Assembly (NCBI GenBank): GCA_022457155.1
Contig: JAJGOT010001114.1
Location: 2,501 to 66,500 of the forward strand
Source: Cladopsammia gracilis
Lineage: Eukaryota > Cnidaria > Anthozoa > Scleractinia > Dendrophylliidae
Reading direction: 5' to 3'
DNA length: 64,000 bases
Below the pieces are notes generated by a model. That model was not told where the DNA came from, did not search any database, and saw only the letters and a program-made list of their open reading frames with translations. Of this stretch, positions 32,808 through 45,965 are shown piece after piece. The first letter of the stretch is position 1. Each line of letters opens with the position of its first letter. A program made the translations under genes and the position numbers.

Positions 32808-33000
32808 CCTGTTGATGTTGTTAGGGTTAAGACTTATGTGGATCGCCTCTTTGACCCTGCGTGTGTACCAATGAGGATCACGATCAATAAACTTTACTTC
32901 ATTCCAAAGCGGGTGGTGTCCGGTGTTGTCGGCGTGCTCTGAAACGGCGGAGGTCTGGGTACGGGCGAATCGGATGTCTCGGTCGTGCTCTTTTACGGAC
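32470..33000 (-). pseudogene. Penelope-like element, 3' fragment with endonuclease
   Basis: The minus-strand reading gives the end of a GIY-YIG-type endonuclease domain as in Penelope elements (SAVSEHADNTGHHPLWNEVK, then IDRDPHWYTRRVKEA, GIEIPEAWMP). The characteristic GIY and YIG residues and the RT lie in the missing part. The fragment stops exactly where the 2.4-kb tandem repeat begins (33,001). Confidence 0.72.
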
Positions 33001-36000
33001 TAAGTAGCTCCTGCTATCGTGTTTAAACCTTATTCATTCTCTTTCGTTATAAGTCCTATCTCCCAGACCTACTAAACCTTTACGAAGAATCGCTAAAAGT
33101 CTTCTCGATGGGATTTTACTGCAAGTTAACCCTATCAGTATTGGGGGGCTTGTGTCCTTTTGAGAGAGGTCAAAAACATCCAATCACGTGATCAGTCTCA
33201 AATAATTTTCTAACATGATTTCAATAAAGTCCTTAATTTGATTGAACGACAATATGCTTTAAGTAAAATTGCAATAGAACACATACGCATCTCTTAGGCG
33301 ACAATATAGTTATTATTTCACTCGAATCCTTAAGGGGTAACAATACCGAGCGACACCCAACATTTTTGTTTTATACTTATTTAACTTAAACAACGGCAGG
33401 GAAGTGTTTCTTTAGAAAAAAACAAATCGGATTTCGTTTTCTAAACACCAGATCGACTTTGCTCTTTTCGCTATGATCCAAAAACAGACTATGAATCCTT
33501 ATGAAACACAATAGAGAATTAAAAATTTAAACATACGATGGATCTGAAAAGAATACGCACAGCCAGCTGTAACTCGAATCATATAGCATTACGAACTGCT
33601 CTGTGGAATCTCGTAAAACCTTCCAGCTGTTTCTCAGTACAACAGTCGGCTGTCAATATTTGCTACGTGCTCCACTGAAAAACGTTTAATTTTTACATAT
33701 TAATAACTGTACACGTAGAAATGTTCATATATAGTACATGTGAAAGGATATCAGCGTTCTGCATTGTATTGTCGAAGTGAATCGAAACAGGATTGAAGGT
33801 AAGTTCTCAATTCGTGGTCTGTTTAAAGTAGCCATTTATTTTGACAGTGTTTAAACTCACCCAAGTCCAACCCTAAATCTAGACCTTTGCTAAATAGCAA
33901 CAAACGTTTTTGGACTAATATATGAAGAAAATATTCTCTACTGAAAATTATACTATTTCTCATCGACCCTGAGAACAACGAATCAAAGCTTGACATGGGA
34001 TTTGAAAAGGAGACACAAAATTGCTGCATCTCGACTCATTGTCATTTTTCCTCTATAAATACGATTTTTTTTTTCACGAAGCAGTGTAGAGAATCCTGGC
34101 AGTTTGACAATTGCAAGTATTACCTCGACATACATTAACTTCCTGACGGTGGAGAACCATGCGCAAAGAGAGTTCGAAGGGCGCAAAGCTTCACAGCGAA
34201 GCCCAACAAAATAAGATGGGAAAATATTTGTTGAGTAATGAGACACAAATATATAACTTCGTACGGTATTTCTGTACTGAAATGGCAGACTAAATGCTAT
34301 CCATTTTTATATTAATCATTTACGCTGTTTTATAACTGTGCTTTAGGCCTCGCAAGCTTTATGCGTTATTCGAGTTAACGAGTCTTGACGCAACGCGAAA
34401 TTTGTCTGTAAAGAAAACACGTTTTTTGGCGGATGGTTATTTACGCAAAAAGTTAAAGATGCGAAAATTCGTTTTCTTTAATGCTGTGTCTTCGTACTGT
34501 CTCGAATGACCAAACGAGCTGTCTAAATGCCATAGTAACACAGCAGCAAAGATAGGAGACATGCATACTCGCGACATTCAAATACGTAGAGTATTCATTT
34601 GAGATGAAATATTTTACACAACGCCGGAGATAATCAGTAGCAGGATTAGAAGGTGTTTAAAGTATCCCAAGGAATCATCGTGTTAACAATTTTTCTTATG
34701 CAAAAATATAACAAACATGTTGTTATCAGTGAAAATGGTCATGATTTGGGAAACCTGAAAACAAAAGGAAATGTCCTTTTGTTTAACATATCCACTGCTA
34801 TATTTTTTGCTGGGTACAATAAGGCTACTCCATTTTATTCACAGAACACAAATTGCAGCATTTACTTTGACTAGATGTTACGAGCGCGGCTTCCACCTTT
34901 CGACACGGTTTTGTCAGCTGTTTGCAGGATTCAATAATGTAACTCTCTAAATCAAATTATCCTGTTGTCGTGAAAATAAATTGTCATTTTGAACAGGACA
35001 CTGAAAGAGGAGAAGATGCTCATCGCATTATGACTGTATGAGTTACAGAGCTCACTGATTTACGGAGCGAAATTGACTGTGCTTTTGTTCAGGCGTAAAA
35101 CAAGTCGCTGTAATATACCGAGTAGGACGGGTTCTACTGAGCAGTTCCTGTTTTGGTGTTATTAATATGTCCCGCCATTCTCCTAAGTAACATGTAATTG
35201 GCAAGGAGATAAAATCTTATCCCTTAAGAAAGAAAGAACTAGTTTTGTAAGAAAGTAAATTATATTATACACCCTCACAGACAAAATTCCACCACCTTTT
35301 CACCTAAAGTTTTCGACGGGCTGGCGCCTTACAAGCATTGTTTACAAGAACCGCCTGAGGAGTTTTATGCGCAGAGTTAAATGTGTAAATTTAAGTAGTT
35401 CCTGCTATCGTGTTTAAACCTTATTCATTCTCTTTCGTTATAAGTCCTATCCGCCAGACCTATTAAACCTTCACGAAGAACCGCTAAAAGTCTTCTCGAT
35501 GGGATTTTACTGCAAGTTAACCCTATCAGTATTGGGGGGCTTGTGTCCTTTTGAGAGAGGTCAAAAAGCATCCAATCACGTGATCAGTCTCAAATAATTT
35601 TCTAACATGATTTAAATAAAGTCCTTAATTTAATTGAACGACAATATGCTTTAAGTAAAGTTGCAATAGAACACATACGCATCTCTTAGGCGACAATATA
35701 GTTATTATTTCACTCGAATCCTTAAGGGGTAACAATACCGAGCGACACCCAACATTTTTGTTTTATACTTACTTAACTTTAACAACGGCAGGGAAGGGTT
35801 TCTTTAGAAAAAAAAAAACAAATCAGATTTCGTTTTCTAAACACCATATCGACTTTGCTCTTTTCGCTATGATCCAAAAACAGACTATGAATCCTTATGA
35901 AACACAATAGAGAATTAGAAATTTAAACATACGATGGATCTGAAAAGAATACGCACAACCAGCTGTAACTCGAATCATATAGCATTACGAACTGCTCTGT

Positions 36001-39000
36001 GGAGTCTCGTAAAACCTTCCAGCTGTTTCTCAGTTTAACAGTCGGCTGTCAATATTTGCTACGTGCTCCACTGAAAAACGTTTTTACATATTAATAACTG
36101 TACACGTAGAAATGTTCATAAAAAGTACATGTGAAAGGATATCAGCGTTCTGCATTGTATTGTCGAAGTGAATCGAAGCAGGATTGAAGGTAAGTTCTCA
36201 ATTCGTGGTCTGTTTAAAGTAGCCATTTATTTTGACAGTGTTTAAACTTACCCAAGTCCAACCCTAAATCTAGACCTTTGCTAAATAGCAACAAACGTTT
36301 TTGGACTAATATATGAAGAAAATATTCTCTACTGAAAATTATACTATTTCTCATCGACCCTGAGAACAACGAATCAAAGCTTGACATGGGATTTGAAAAG
36401 GAGACACAAAATTGCTGCATCTCGACTCATTGTCATTTTTCCTCTATAAATACCATTTTTTTTTTCACGAAGCAGTGTAGAGAATCCTGGCAGTTTGACA
36501 ATTGCAAGTATTACCTCGACATACAATAACTTCCTGACGGTGGAGAACCATGCGCCAAGAGAGTTCGAAGGGCGCAAAGCTTCACAGCGAAGCCCAACAA
36601 ATTAAATAAGATGGGAAAATATTTGTTGAGTAATGAGACACAAATAGATAACTTCGTACGGTATTTCTGTAAATGGCAGACTAAATGCTATCCATTTTTA
36701 TATTAATCATTTACGCTGTTTTATAACTGTGCTTTAGGCCTCGCAAGCTTTATGCGTTATTCGAGTTAACGAGTCTTGACGCAACGCGAAATTTGTCTGT
36801 AAAGAAAACACGTTTTTTGGCGGATGGTTATTTACGCAAAAAGTTAAAGATGCGAAAATTCGTTTTCTTTAATGCTGTGTCTTCGTACTGTCTCGAATGA
36901 CCAAACGAGCTGTCTAAATGCGATAGTAACACAGCAGCAAAGGTAGGAGACATGCATACTCGCGACATTCAAATACGTATAGTATTCATTTGAGATGAAA
37001 TATTTTACACAACGCCGGAGATAATCAGTAGCAGGATTAGAAGGTGTTTAAAGTATCCCAAGGAATCATCGTGTTAATAATTTTTCTTATGCAAAAATAT
37101 AACAAAAACATGTTGTTATCAGTGAAAATGGTCATGATTTGGGAAACCTGAAAACAAAAGGAAATGTCCTTTTGTTTGACATATCCACTGCTATATTTTT
37201 TGCTGGGTACAATAAGGCTACTCCATTTTATTCACAGAACACAAATTGCAGTATTTACTTTGACTAGATGTTACGAGCGCGGCTTCCACCTTTCGACACG
37301 GTTTTGTCAGCTGTTTGCAGGATTCAATAATGTAACTCTCTAAATCAAATTATCCTGTTGTCGTGAAAATAAATTGTCATTTTGAAAAGGACACTTAAAG
37401 AGGAGAAGATGCTCATCGCATTATGACTGTACGAGTTACAGAGCTTCTAGTCGTAGCTCACTGATTTAAGGAGTGAAATTGACTGTGCTTTTGTTCAGGC
37501 GTAAAACAAGTCGCTGTAATATACCGAGTAGGATGGGTTCTACTGAGCAGTTCCTGTTTTGGTGTTATTAATATGTCCCGCCATTCTCCTAAGTAACATG
37601 TAATTGGCAAGGAGATAAAATCTTATCCCTTAAGAAAGAAAGAACCAGTTTTGTAAGAAAGTAAATTATATTATGCACCCTCACAGACAAAATTCCACCA
37701 CCTTTTCACCTAAAGTTTTCGACGGGCTGGCGCCTTACAAGCATTGTTTATAAGAACCGCCTGAGGAGCCGGAGTTTTATGCGCAGAGTTAAATGTGTAA
37801 ATTTAAGTAGTTCCTGCTATCGTGTTTAAACCTTATTCATTCTCTTTCGTTATAAGTCCTATCCCCCTGACCTAATAAACCTTTACGAAGAACCGCTAAA
37901 AGTCTTCTCGATGGGATTTTACTGCAAGTTAATCCTATCAGTATTGGGGGGCTTGTGTCCTTTTGAGAGAGGTCAAAAGCATCCAATCACGTGATCAGTC
38001 TCAAATAATTTTCTAACATGATTTAAATAAAGTCCTTAATTTAATTGAACGACAATATGCTTTAAGTAAAGTTGCAATAGAACACATACGCATCTCTTAG
38101 GCGACAATATAGTTATTATTTCACTCGCATCCTAAAGGGGTAACAATACCGAGCGACACCCAACATTTTTGTTTTATACTTACTTAACTTTAACAACGGC
38201 AGGGAAGGGTTTCTTTAGAAAAAAACAAATCGGATTTCGTTTTCTAAACACCAGATCGACTTTGCTCTTTTCGCTATGATCCAAAAACAGACTATGAATC
38301 CTTATGAAACACAATAGAGAATTAGAAATTTAAACATACGATGGATCTGAAAAGAATACGCACAGCCAGCTGTAACTCGAATCATATAGCATTACGAACT
38401 GCTCTGTGGAGTCTCGTAAAAGCTTCCAGCTGTTTCTCAGTTTAACAGTCGGCTGTCAATATTTGCTACGTGCTCCACTGAAAAACGTTTTACATATTAA
38501 TAACTGTACACGTAGAAATGTTCATATATAGCACACGTGAAAGGATATCAGCGTTCTGTATTGTATTGTCGAAGTGAATCGAAACAGGATTGAAGGTAAG
38601 TTCTCAATTCGTGATCTGTTTAAAGTAGCCATTTATTTTGACAGTGTTTAAACTTTCCCAAGTCCAACCCTAAATCTAGACCTTTGCTAAATAGCAACAA
38701 ACGTTTTTGAACTTATATATGAAGAAAAGATTCTCTACTGAAAATTATACTATTTCTCAACAACCCTGAGAACAACGAATCAAAGCTTGAAATGGGATTT
38801 GAAAAGGAGACACAAAATTGCCGCATCTCGACTCATTGTCATATTTCCTCTATATACGATTTTTTTTTTTTTCACGAAGCAGTGTAGAGAATCCTGGCAG
38901 TTTGACAATGGCAAGTATTACCTCGACATACAATAACTTCCTGACGGTGGAGAACCATGCGCCAAGAGAGTTCGAAGGGCGCAAGGCTTCACAGCGAAGC

Positions 39001-40900
39001 CCAACAAAATAAGATGGGAAAATATTTGTTGAGTAATGAGACACATATAGATAACATCATACGGTATTTCTGTAAATGGCAGAGTTAATGCTATCCATTT
39101 TTGTATTAATCATTTACGCTCTTTTATAAATGTGCTGTAGGCAACGCAAGCTTTATGCGTTATTCGAGTTAACGAGTCTTGACGCAACGCGAAATTTGTC
39201 TGTAAAGAAAACACGCTTTTTGGCGGATGGTTATTTACGCAAAAAGTTAAAGATGCGAAAATTCGTTTTCTTTAATGCTGTGTCTTCGTACTGTCTCGAT
39301 TGACCAAACGAGCTGTCTAAATGCGATAGTAACACAGCAGCAAAGGTAGGAGACATGCATACTCGCGACATTCAAATACGTAGAGTATTCATTTGTGATG
39401 AAATATTTTACACAACGCCGGAGATAATCATTAGCAGAATTAGAAGGTGTCTAAAGTATCCCAAGGAATCATCGTGTTAATAAACTTTCTTATGCAAAAA
39501 TATAACAAAAACATGTTGTTATCAGTGAAAATGGTCGTGATATGGGCCTGAAAACAAAAGGGAATGTGCTTTTGTTAAAGTGAACAAATTGTGCAAACAG
39601 CTAACATATGCACTGCTATATTTTTTGCTGGGTACAATAAGGCTACTCCATTTTATTCACAGAACACAAATTGCAGTATTTACTTTGACTAGATACTTTA
39701 TACGAGCGCGGCTTCCACCTTTCGACACGATTTTGTCAGCTGTTTGCAGGATTCAATAATGTAACTCTGAATCAAATTATCCTGTTGTCGTGAAAATAAA
39801 TTGTCATTTTGAAAAGGACACTGAAAGAGGAGAAGATGCTCATTGCATTATGACTGTATGAATTACAGAGCTTCTAGTGGTAGCTCACTGATTTACGGAG
39901 TGAAATTGACTGTGCTTTTGTACAGGCGTAAAACAAGTCGCTGTAATATACCGAGTAAAGCGGGTTCTTCTAAGTAGTTCCGGTATTGGTCTTATTAATA
40001 TGTCCCTCCAGTCTCCTAAGTAAATTGTAATTAGCAAGGAGATAAATTCTTATCCCTTAAGAAAGAAAAAAACAGTTCTGTAAGAAAGTAAATTATGTTA
40101 TGCACCCTCACAGATAAAATTCCACCACCTTTTCACCTAAAGTTTTCGACGGGCTGGCGCCTTACAAGCATTGTTTATAAGAACAGCCTAAGGAGTTTTA
40201 TGCGCAGAGTTAAATGTGTAAATTTAAGTAGTTCCTGTTATCGTGTTTAAACCTTATTCATTCCTGTTCGTTATAAGCCCTATCCCCCAGACCTATTAAA
40301 CCCTTTACGAAGAACCGCTAAAAGTCTTCTCGATGGGATTTTACTGCAAATTTAGCCTATCAGTTTGGGGGGCTTGTGTCCTTTTGAGAGGCGTCAAAAG
40401 CATCCAATCACGTGATCAGTCTCGAATTATCTTTAAACATTTTTTGAGTAAAGTTCTTAATTTGTATTGCACGATAATATGTTTGAAATAAAATTGCAAT
40501 AGAACAAGTGCGAATCTCTTGGGCGACAATATAAACTTATTTCAGTGGAATTCGTAAGGCATAAATATAGCAAGGGACGGCAACTTTTTCATATTTTACT
40601 AACTAAAACAACGGAAGGGAAGTGTTTCTTTAGAAAAATCCAAATCCTGATTCCGTTTTCTAAAAGCCCGAATTTGCTCTCGTCACTGTGATCGAAGAAC
40701 AGACCGCTATGAATCCGCATAATACACAATGGAGAATTTAATTTACAATTTAGGGTAAACATTAAGCATTACGAACAGCTCTGTGGAGCCTGTTTATTCC
40801 ATCATTTTGTGACGATAAGTTTTTCCTTAGTCAAGCGGCGAATGGGAACTGGGAACTTGACGATACTTTTCAGGAATAATGACTTTCACGTGGGGAAACT
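33001..40900. repeat. 2.4-kb tandem repeat, three copies plus a partial
   Basis: Units begin at 33,001, 35,392, 37,804 and 40,225 (periods 2,391, 2,412 and 2,421), each starting taagtagytcctgytatcg. The first three are nearly identical; the fourth stops near 40,800 and is more diverged. Small ORFs recur at the same offsets (for example minus 33,823-34,029 and 36,214-36,420), but no frame is long, and indels disrupt them differently. No terminal repeats or polymerase were recognised. It lies upstream of gene A. Confidence 0.95.
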
Positions 40901-41159
40901 TTAGCTCAGAGCGAACCACGCTTGCGGTGGAGATAAGGTTTCGTCACAACCTTGGTACACGGGATCTGCCAGCAAGGACTTCACGGGACAACAGAAAATC
41001 AGTCAGAACTTCAGCCAACGCAGGTTTATTCTGTCTCAGGATCTAACCTTGGTCGTAACCATTATAGTGATCTTGATGTTAACCCTGATGTTAACCTTGA
41101 TGTTCAACTCGATGTTACTCGCTTGATAGTAACCGACTAATGTTTACAAAATGACTTAC
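40901..41159. other. Unique sequence, nothing recognised
   Basis: A short array of gatgttaaccctgatgttaacc-type words lies near 41,073-41,120. There is no supported gene. Confidence 0.35.
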
Positions 41160-41162
41160 TAA

Positions 41163-41410
41163 GGTCGTGTTCTATTGGGAACAACCGTTTCAACCTAAAC
41201 CGGTTTTGGTTGATTTGGTTGAGATGCCCCAATAGAACACTTTTCAACCATTTTCGGTTTCAACCGTTTCAACCATTTCAACCAGGTTCAGAGCTGGTTG
41301 AAATGGTTGATCAACCAAACCAACCAAAAACGTTTTTTTCCCAATAGAACACGAAAAAAATCCAACCAACCCAACCAACCGAAAATGGTTGATCCCAATG
41401 GAACACGGCC
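41163..41410. mobile_element. Harbinger-like MITE
   Basis: The terminal repeats ggtcgtgttctattggga and its mirrored partner are flanked by taa (41,160-41,162 and 41,411-41,413), as for PIF/Harbinger elements. The inside is packed with tcaacca and tggttga words. Confidence 0.8.
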
Positions 41411-41711
41411 TAATATAGTCCCGAGGGCACAAAGGCACAAGTTTCTCTATTGTTAAAGTACATCTACGTGGACGTGTTTCTGCTCACGAGGACAAAAGAT
41501 CTAAGTATTTAAAATTCTAGGAAACGTAGCGATCTACATTGTTACCAAAATTGAGTGACAAGGTAGAACACTCCCCTTAAAAGGAACTACATTGAAATTT
41601 TACGAGAGGAGAAGGACTTTGCTTCCGTAAACTTTAAAGACAAAGAAACACTGGACGCCTTTCGATGAATGAAAGGAGATAACTACTTAAATATTCTTTT
41701 CGTAAAACTGA

Positions 41712-41994
41712 GGGCCTGGTCGCACTTAGCCTGTTCCAGGCTCTCAGACAGTGGAGGCGAGCGAAAAATGCTCCGACATTTTTCACTCGTCCCCACTATC
41801 TGAGAGCCTGAAACAGGCTAGGTCGCACTACAGTCACAAACAAAAATCCGCCCGTGCAAAAATCTAGGAAAACAAAAGAAACCGCTCCGGTGGGACACGC
41901 TTTTTGTGGAATGTTTTTGTTTTTATGTCATTTTGCACGGGCTAATTTTCATTTTTGAGTGTAGTGCGACCAGGCCCTTAGTGCGACCAGGCCC
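41712..41994. mobile_element. MITE with gggcctggtcgcac ends, nested hairpin
   Basis: The terminal gggcctggtcgcact is mirrored by agtgcgaccaggccc, repeated twice at the right end. A second hairpin (41,739-41,822; agcctgttccaggctctcag and its mirror) is inserted at the left. The same family recurs at 45,567. Confidence 0.75.
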
Positions 41995-43148
41995 TAATTA
42001 AAGCTATTGAAAACGCACGTGGCGGAGGTTTGCCGCTACCGCTTGAATACATTATTTGATACTATTGATAACTGGACTATGCTTTGGTTTCTGTAATATT
42101 TTAAACGAACTTAACTTTCGACTATTTTAAGAACATTGGAAAAGTATTTTGTAACAATTTTATCCCTTTTAAACCATTGGCTTTTTTGGAAACTAGAACT
42201 CCAAATGTTAGATCTTTCGAATATATTCTTGAAAATATTTCCTTTAACGGCTTCCTTAAAAATGTTTGCTGTTTATTTTAAGTGCATCCACCTTTACAAC
42301 CGCATCAGTCTACCCTGGCCACAACACCTAAAATTGCAGCAACTTCCCAAAGTTTGCATCACTCTGCGTCAAGCCTGCTTCATCGCCAACACCAGCCTCA
42401 TCAAATTCACCCTCATCAACATCACCCACGCCGGCATCGGCCTCCTTCTCAACAGCTTCGCCAACTTCCCTTCAGACCTCACCCGGTTTTATATTCAACC
42501 ACGCTATCACGCAAGACCACCAGCACTGAAAGTGACCCTACAAATGCACATCATTTTATTTTATTTCTCGTGGATTTTGTGCCCAAATTTGTTTCTTTTT
42601 TCTTTAAACATTGTTTTCGCCTTGGTTAGTTGTTCGGTTGTGTTGCCTATATTTTACTGTTGGCTCAGGATGGTATCCGGTCACCTCGCCACCAACGAAC
42701 TCGCCACCAAGAGTTTAAGTAACCCCGCCACCAAGCAAAGTCTCAGGGAACAGTCTGATTGATTTCGGTTTTTTACGTTCTTTAGTGTGATTTTCTTTTC
42801 TATTTGTTTTGCTTTGGTTTATTTTATATTTTTGCGCGAAACTTGGAACGTGACGGCCTGGAACAACCAACCGGAAAATACTGTTCCATTCGCCACACGG
42901 AATACCCAGAATTTCAAACCGGAATTTTTGGTCGAATGGAAAGCGCCCCGTGTTCCCTTTTCGATATAAAATGTAAAATAAAAGGACACTTACCACTTGT
43001 CATAAATGGCTGTCCAGACCGATCAGTTCGTTAACTAAATAGACTTCTTGAAGAGCTGTTCCTACAAGTCAACCAAAATGTTGCATGCTATCTTGTTCTA
43101 CGAGTTGATCGATGGGGGATGACCAGTTCCAAAAAATGATGGCATATT
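41995..43148. other. Region with a long unassigned ORF (42,136-42,762)
   Basis: A 208-codon plus-strand frame begins at 42,136, and a His/Pro/Gln-rich frame overlaps it (42,282-42,629). A GC-richer core (about 42,290-42,490) is open in several frames, including an acidic one on the minus strand, so the correct frame cannot be chosen. No family, splice sites or paralogue were found. A chance ORF or a relic exon are both possible. Confidence 0.25.
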
Positions 43149-43311
43149 AGCTGCGGTTACACGTTTCAACTTTTACCTAGGTAAACTCGAAACAACAATA
43201 GCGAGTGCACGCTTAATTTGAATTAACAATAGCTCTTGCACGCTTAAGCGTGCCGCGGCTATTGTTCTTTCGAATTTACCTAGGTAAAAGTGGCAACGTG
43301 TAACCGCAGCT
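43149..43311. mobile_element. 163-bp MITE with agctgcggttacacg ends
   Basis: Inverted arms agctgcggttacacgtt ... ttttacctaggtaaa fold onto each other. An att direct repeat flanks both sides. An inner ttgcacgcttaagcgtg palindrome is at the centre. Confidence 0.85.
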
Positions 43312-43810
43312 ATTATTTACCAATTGACCGGGCCAGGCCGGCCAGTTCATGGTATTACACACAAGGCACGCAAGGCACACAAGGCTTTGGTCTTGCCAAA
43401 TTAAATGCGCGCCAAAATCAATACACACCTCGAAGCACAAGCATAACTTGCTCTGCTTGTAAACGGCAGATTTTAACTATTTTTAATGTAAAAACCTTAC
43501 GCAACTTTGTTTTCGGTGAGGGTAAAACCTGTGGAAAGAAAAATTAGTTTGTGTGCCGTATAATTGCATGTAGCATGATTTGCCGAATGGTATGAATTAT
43601 GCGGGATGTATTTTTTACGGAATGACCGTTAAAAACTAAATAAACTGAAAAGCGCGCCCGTATTTAAGTTAAAAGGAATTAATTAAATCGATTAAATCAA
43701 ATTCAAAATCGGACGGGTTCATCGGTGGTAATCTGTTACTTATTGTATTCTTGCTAAATTTACCCTTTAGATTCGCCTTCATCGTTTTGCCGTTTATTTC
43801 ATCGTTGACA

Positions 43811-43887
43811 ATGAAGTCAGTCGTCTTCCTTCTGGTACTTTCTCTTCTGATCGTTTCTGCAGTGTCACGTTTTCATCGCCGTAAAGG
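43811..43887 (+). CDS. Signal-peptide first exon of an unidentified gene
   Basis: An ATG at 43,811 opens MKSVVFLLVLSLLIVSAVS, a textbook signal peptide with a basic start, a Leu/Val core and a small-residue cleavage region, followed by RFHRRK. The frame meets a good donor (aaag then gtgggt), with an alternative five bases on (gtaaaa). A possible downstream exon at about 50,229-50,349 follows a long polypyrimidine tract. The product would be a small secreted protein. The hydrophobic core and splice donor support the exon; the gene's identity is unknown. Confidence 0.55.
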
Positions 43888-43997
43888 TGGGTAAAATGAT
43901 TTAAATTAAACGCTCACTGTCATTAAAAACTAGTACCAAGAATATCTTACGGCCGGCATACCTACTTTACCCCTAGTTAAAATGATCGACTAAGCTT

Positions 43998-44113
43998 CAA
44001 AATACCCGGCCACTTATTTGTATGTCATTGAATATGAATGGTTTCTTTTGTTTTCATATGCTTCGTTCTATAAAACGTTTAGGGATATGTAAATAAGTGG
44101 CCGGGTATTCTGA
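43998..44113. repeat. Hairpin element, atacccggccacttattt arms
   Basis: The word aatacccggccacttattt is mirrored by aaataagtggccgggtatt with about 60 bp between. It lies in the first intron of the putative secreted-protein gene. Confidence 0.75.
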
Positions 44114-44202
44114 AGTTGCTATGCTCTCTCCGCTAAAATTGTATTTGTCAGTTATTTAGCAGGTTTTCCAGTTTTGCGACTAAAGGCATTTGTGGTTTCA
44201 TT

Positions 44203-44504
44203 AGGGACGGGCCATTATTTCTTTTGACTGGGGAGGGGGGGGGGGGGGGGGGTAGGGTTAGGGTTAGGGTTAGGGTTAGGGTTAGGGGGGGTTGAAAAAT
44301 TTTCACATGCAAACATTTTTTTTACATGCGGTACCTGCTGCAAACAATTTATTTTGTCTCCGTTCAACTGCCATACTTCCAGCAAGAAAGTTTTTTTCTA
44401 TATTTTAGGCTTACATACAATTTACTTCAGTGTTTATAGCCTCTGCAAACAATTTATTTCACAATTTTCCAACACCCCCCGTCAAAAAATAATGGTCCGT
44501 CCCT
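44203..44504. mobile_element. MITE carrying telomeric repeats
   Basis: The ends agggacgggccattattt and its mirrored partner (aataatggtccgtccct) bound about 300 bp. Inside are an 18-G run (44,235-44,252) and six or so tandem ttaggg units (about 44,253-44,287). Confidence 0.8.
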
Positions 44505-44849
44505 TACGCACAACTGTTGTAGATTTACATTGCATAAGTGGGCTCTCTTTTTCAAAATACATAACTGCGAAATATGTATGAACGTTCAAAACTGTCAAAA
44601 CTGTCTAGGTTCGACGGTGTTTCAATATAACAATAAGCATAGTGCTCATAATAAACGTGTGGTCTACAGCGCAAAAAAAAAACTCTTTCTTTTTCTGCTA
44701 GGTTGGGTCAATCTTTAAGTCCTGAAATGGTTGAAACTTTGTCGATTTAAATCAGTAAAAACTACTGATCATGAGGCAGTTGTTTACTGTTACACTGAAA
44801 TGTAGTAAAAGTGTAGAGTAAGCGTTGTCGGGGACTGGCAACTACACTC

Positions 44850-45092
44850 AATAGTCCATTTTACAGTTGTGCTTGGTGACCTTGCCTTTGAGTGGAAGTG
44901 AGGCTGGAGGTGACCTTGCTTTGATACAAACCTTTCTGCCTTTCATATGTTAATAATGCTGTTCTCATGCTAACTAGGTAAATTTACATCTGAAAAGCTC
45001 CAAGGTCTGTATCATAACAAGGTCAACTTCAACCACACTTCCACCCAAAGGCCAGGACACTGAGAAGAAAACTGTAAAATGGTCTATTGTTC
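44850..45092. mobile_element. Foldback MITE of about 240 bp
   Basis: The left arm (caatagtccattttacagtt, aggtgaccttg) is mirrored by the right arm (caaggtcaacttc, aactgtaaaatggtctattg). The arms are about 85-90 bp with mismatches. Confidence 0.7.
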
Positions 45093-45566
45093 TCGACTCA
45101 GTAAAGCAACCTTCAGTAGTTGGCCCTGGCTTTTTTTCCTTGATTAGACTTCCACAGTTCTTTTCAGCTCAGTCTACACAATGTTCTGCTTACAACTTTT
45201 TTTCACATAGCTTTAACCTTGGCTGAGAATTAGCTTTGAATCAATGTCAAAATCAAATTAAAGGTTAATGTAGGCTAGGTCAGGACAAATCATTAACATA
45301 TATTCCTTCGATATGTCTGTCAATGTCGAAGCTGACTTCTCTTTCAATTTCATTAACATTTCGGAACTGTTCAGCCAAAACAAAACTACAAGAGCATTAT
45401 AAAAATTACAAGGTTGAGTTCTATCGTAAGGTTTAGACATTTACAAAGATGGTGAACGTAAAATAACATTAATTTTGAAATTTGTTACATGATGTAGAAA
45501 AACTGAAGGTGACAAGCTTGTTCCCGCCTTTTCCATATAATTAAAGTAATACGTGTCAACTAGTAA
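45093..45566. other. Unique sequence, nothing recognised
   Basis: I see no splice-supported exon, satellite or element ends. Confidence 0.35.
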
Positions 45567-45835
45567 GGGCCTGGTCGCACTACAGTCAAAAACAAAAATT
45601 AGCCCGTGCAAAATGACATAAAAACAAAAACATTCCACAAAAAGCGTGTCCCATGGGAGCGGTTTCTTTTGTTTTCCTCGATTTTTGCACGGGCGGATTT
45701 TTTGTTTTTCTATCTCTGCGATCGCAATCGCAACGATCGCAAGGATCGCAACGTTTGGTTTCCATATGATCGCAAGGGTCGCAATAATCGCTGCGATCGC
45801 TGCGATCGTTGCGATTATATGGAAACCAGGCTTTA
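45567..45835. mobile_element. Composite of two MITEs (gggcctggtcgcac and GATCGC types)
   Basis: 45,567 starts gggcctggtcgcactacagt, as at 41,712. From about 45,715 a second palindromic element packed with gatcgc words runs to ccatataatcgc/ggaaaccaggct ends. ORFs rich in Ala-Ile or Asp-Arg on both strands are readings of the gatcgc repeats. Confidence 0.65.
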
Positions 45836-45837
45836 GA

Positions 45838-45965
45838 ACACAAAATAACGACAATACAATAGAATACAATACCATAGAATATTTTAGAATACATAATTTT
45901 ACCTAATACAATGGAGGTGTACAATGTACAATGGAGCTGACACCCTAAATCGGGCATCATATGAA
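45838..45965. repeat. Dispersed repeat shared with 29,260-29,385
   Basis: Shared words include acaatacaatagaataca, catggaggtgtacaatg-like sequence and aaatcgggcatcatatg. Copies are colinear. Confidence 0.8.

Noticed and set aside
33823..39044. Recurring 60-87-codon minus-strand ORFs
   Set aside because: They recur because the 2.4-kb unit is repeated. Indels disrupt them differently and no domain is visible.
42136..42762. 208-codon ORF as a gene
   Set aside because: Several competing frames, no recognised domain and no splice support; kept only as an unassigned region.
44253..44287. Chromosome end
   Set aside because: Only about six ttaggg units, enclosed by MITE ends, with ordinary sequence on both sides.
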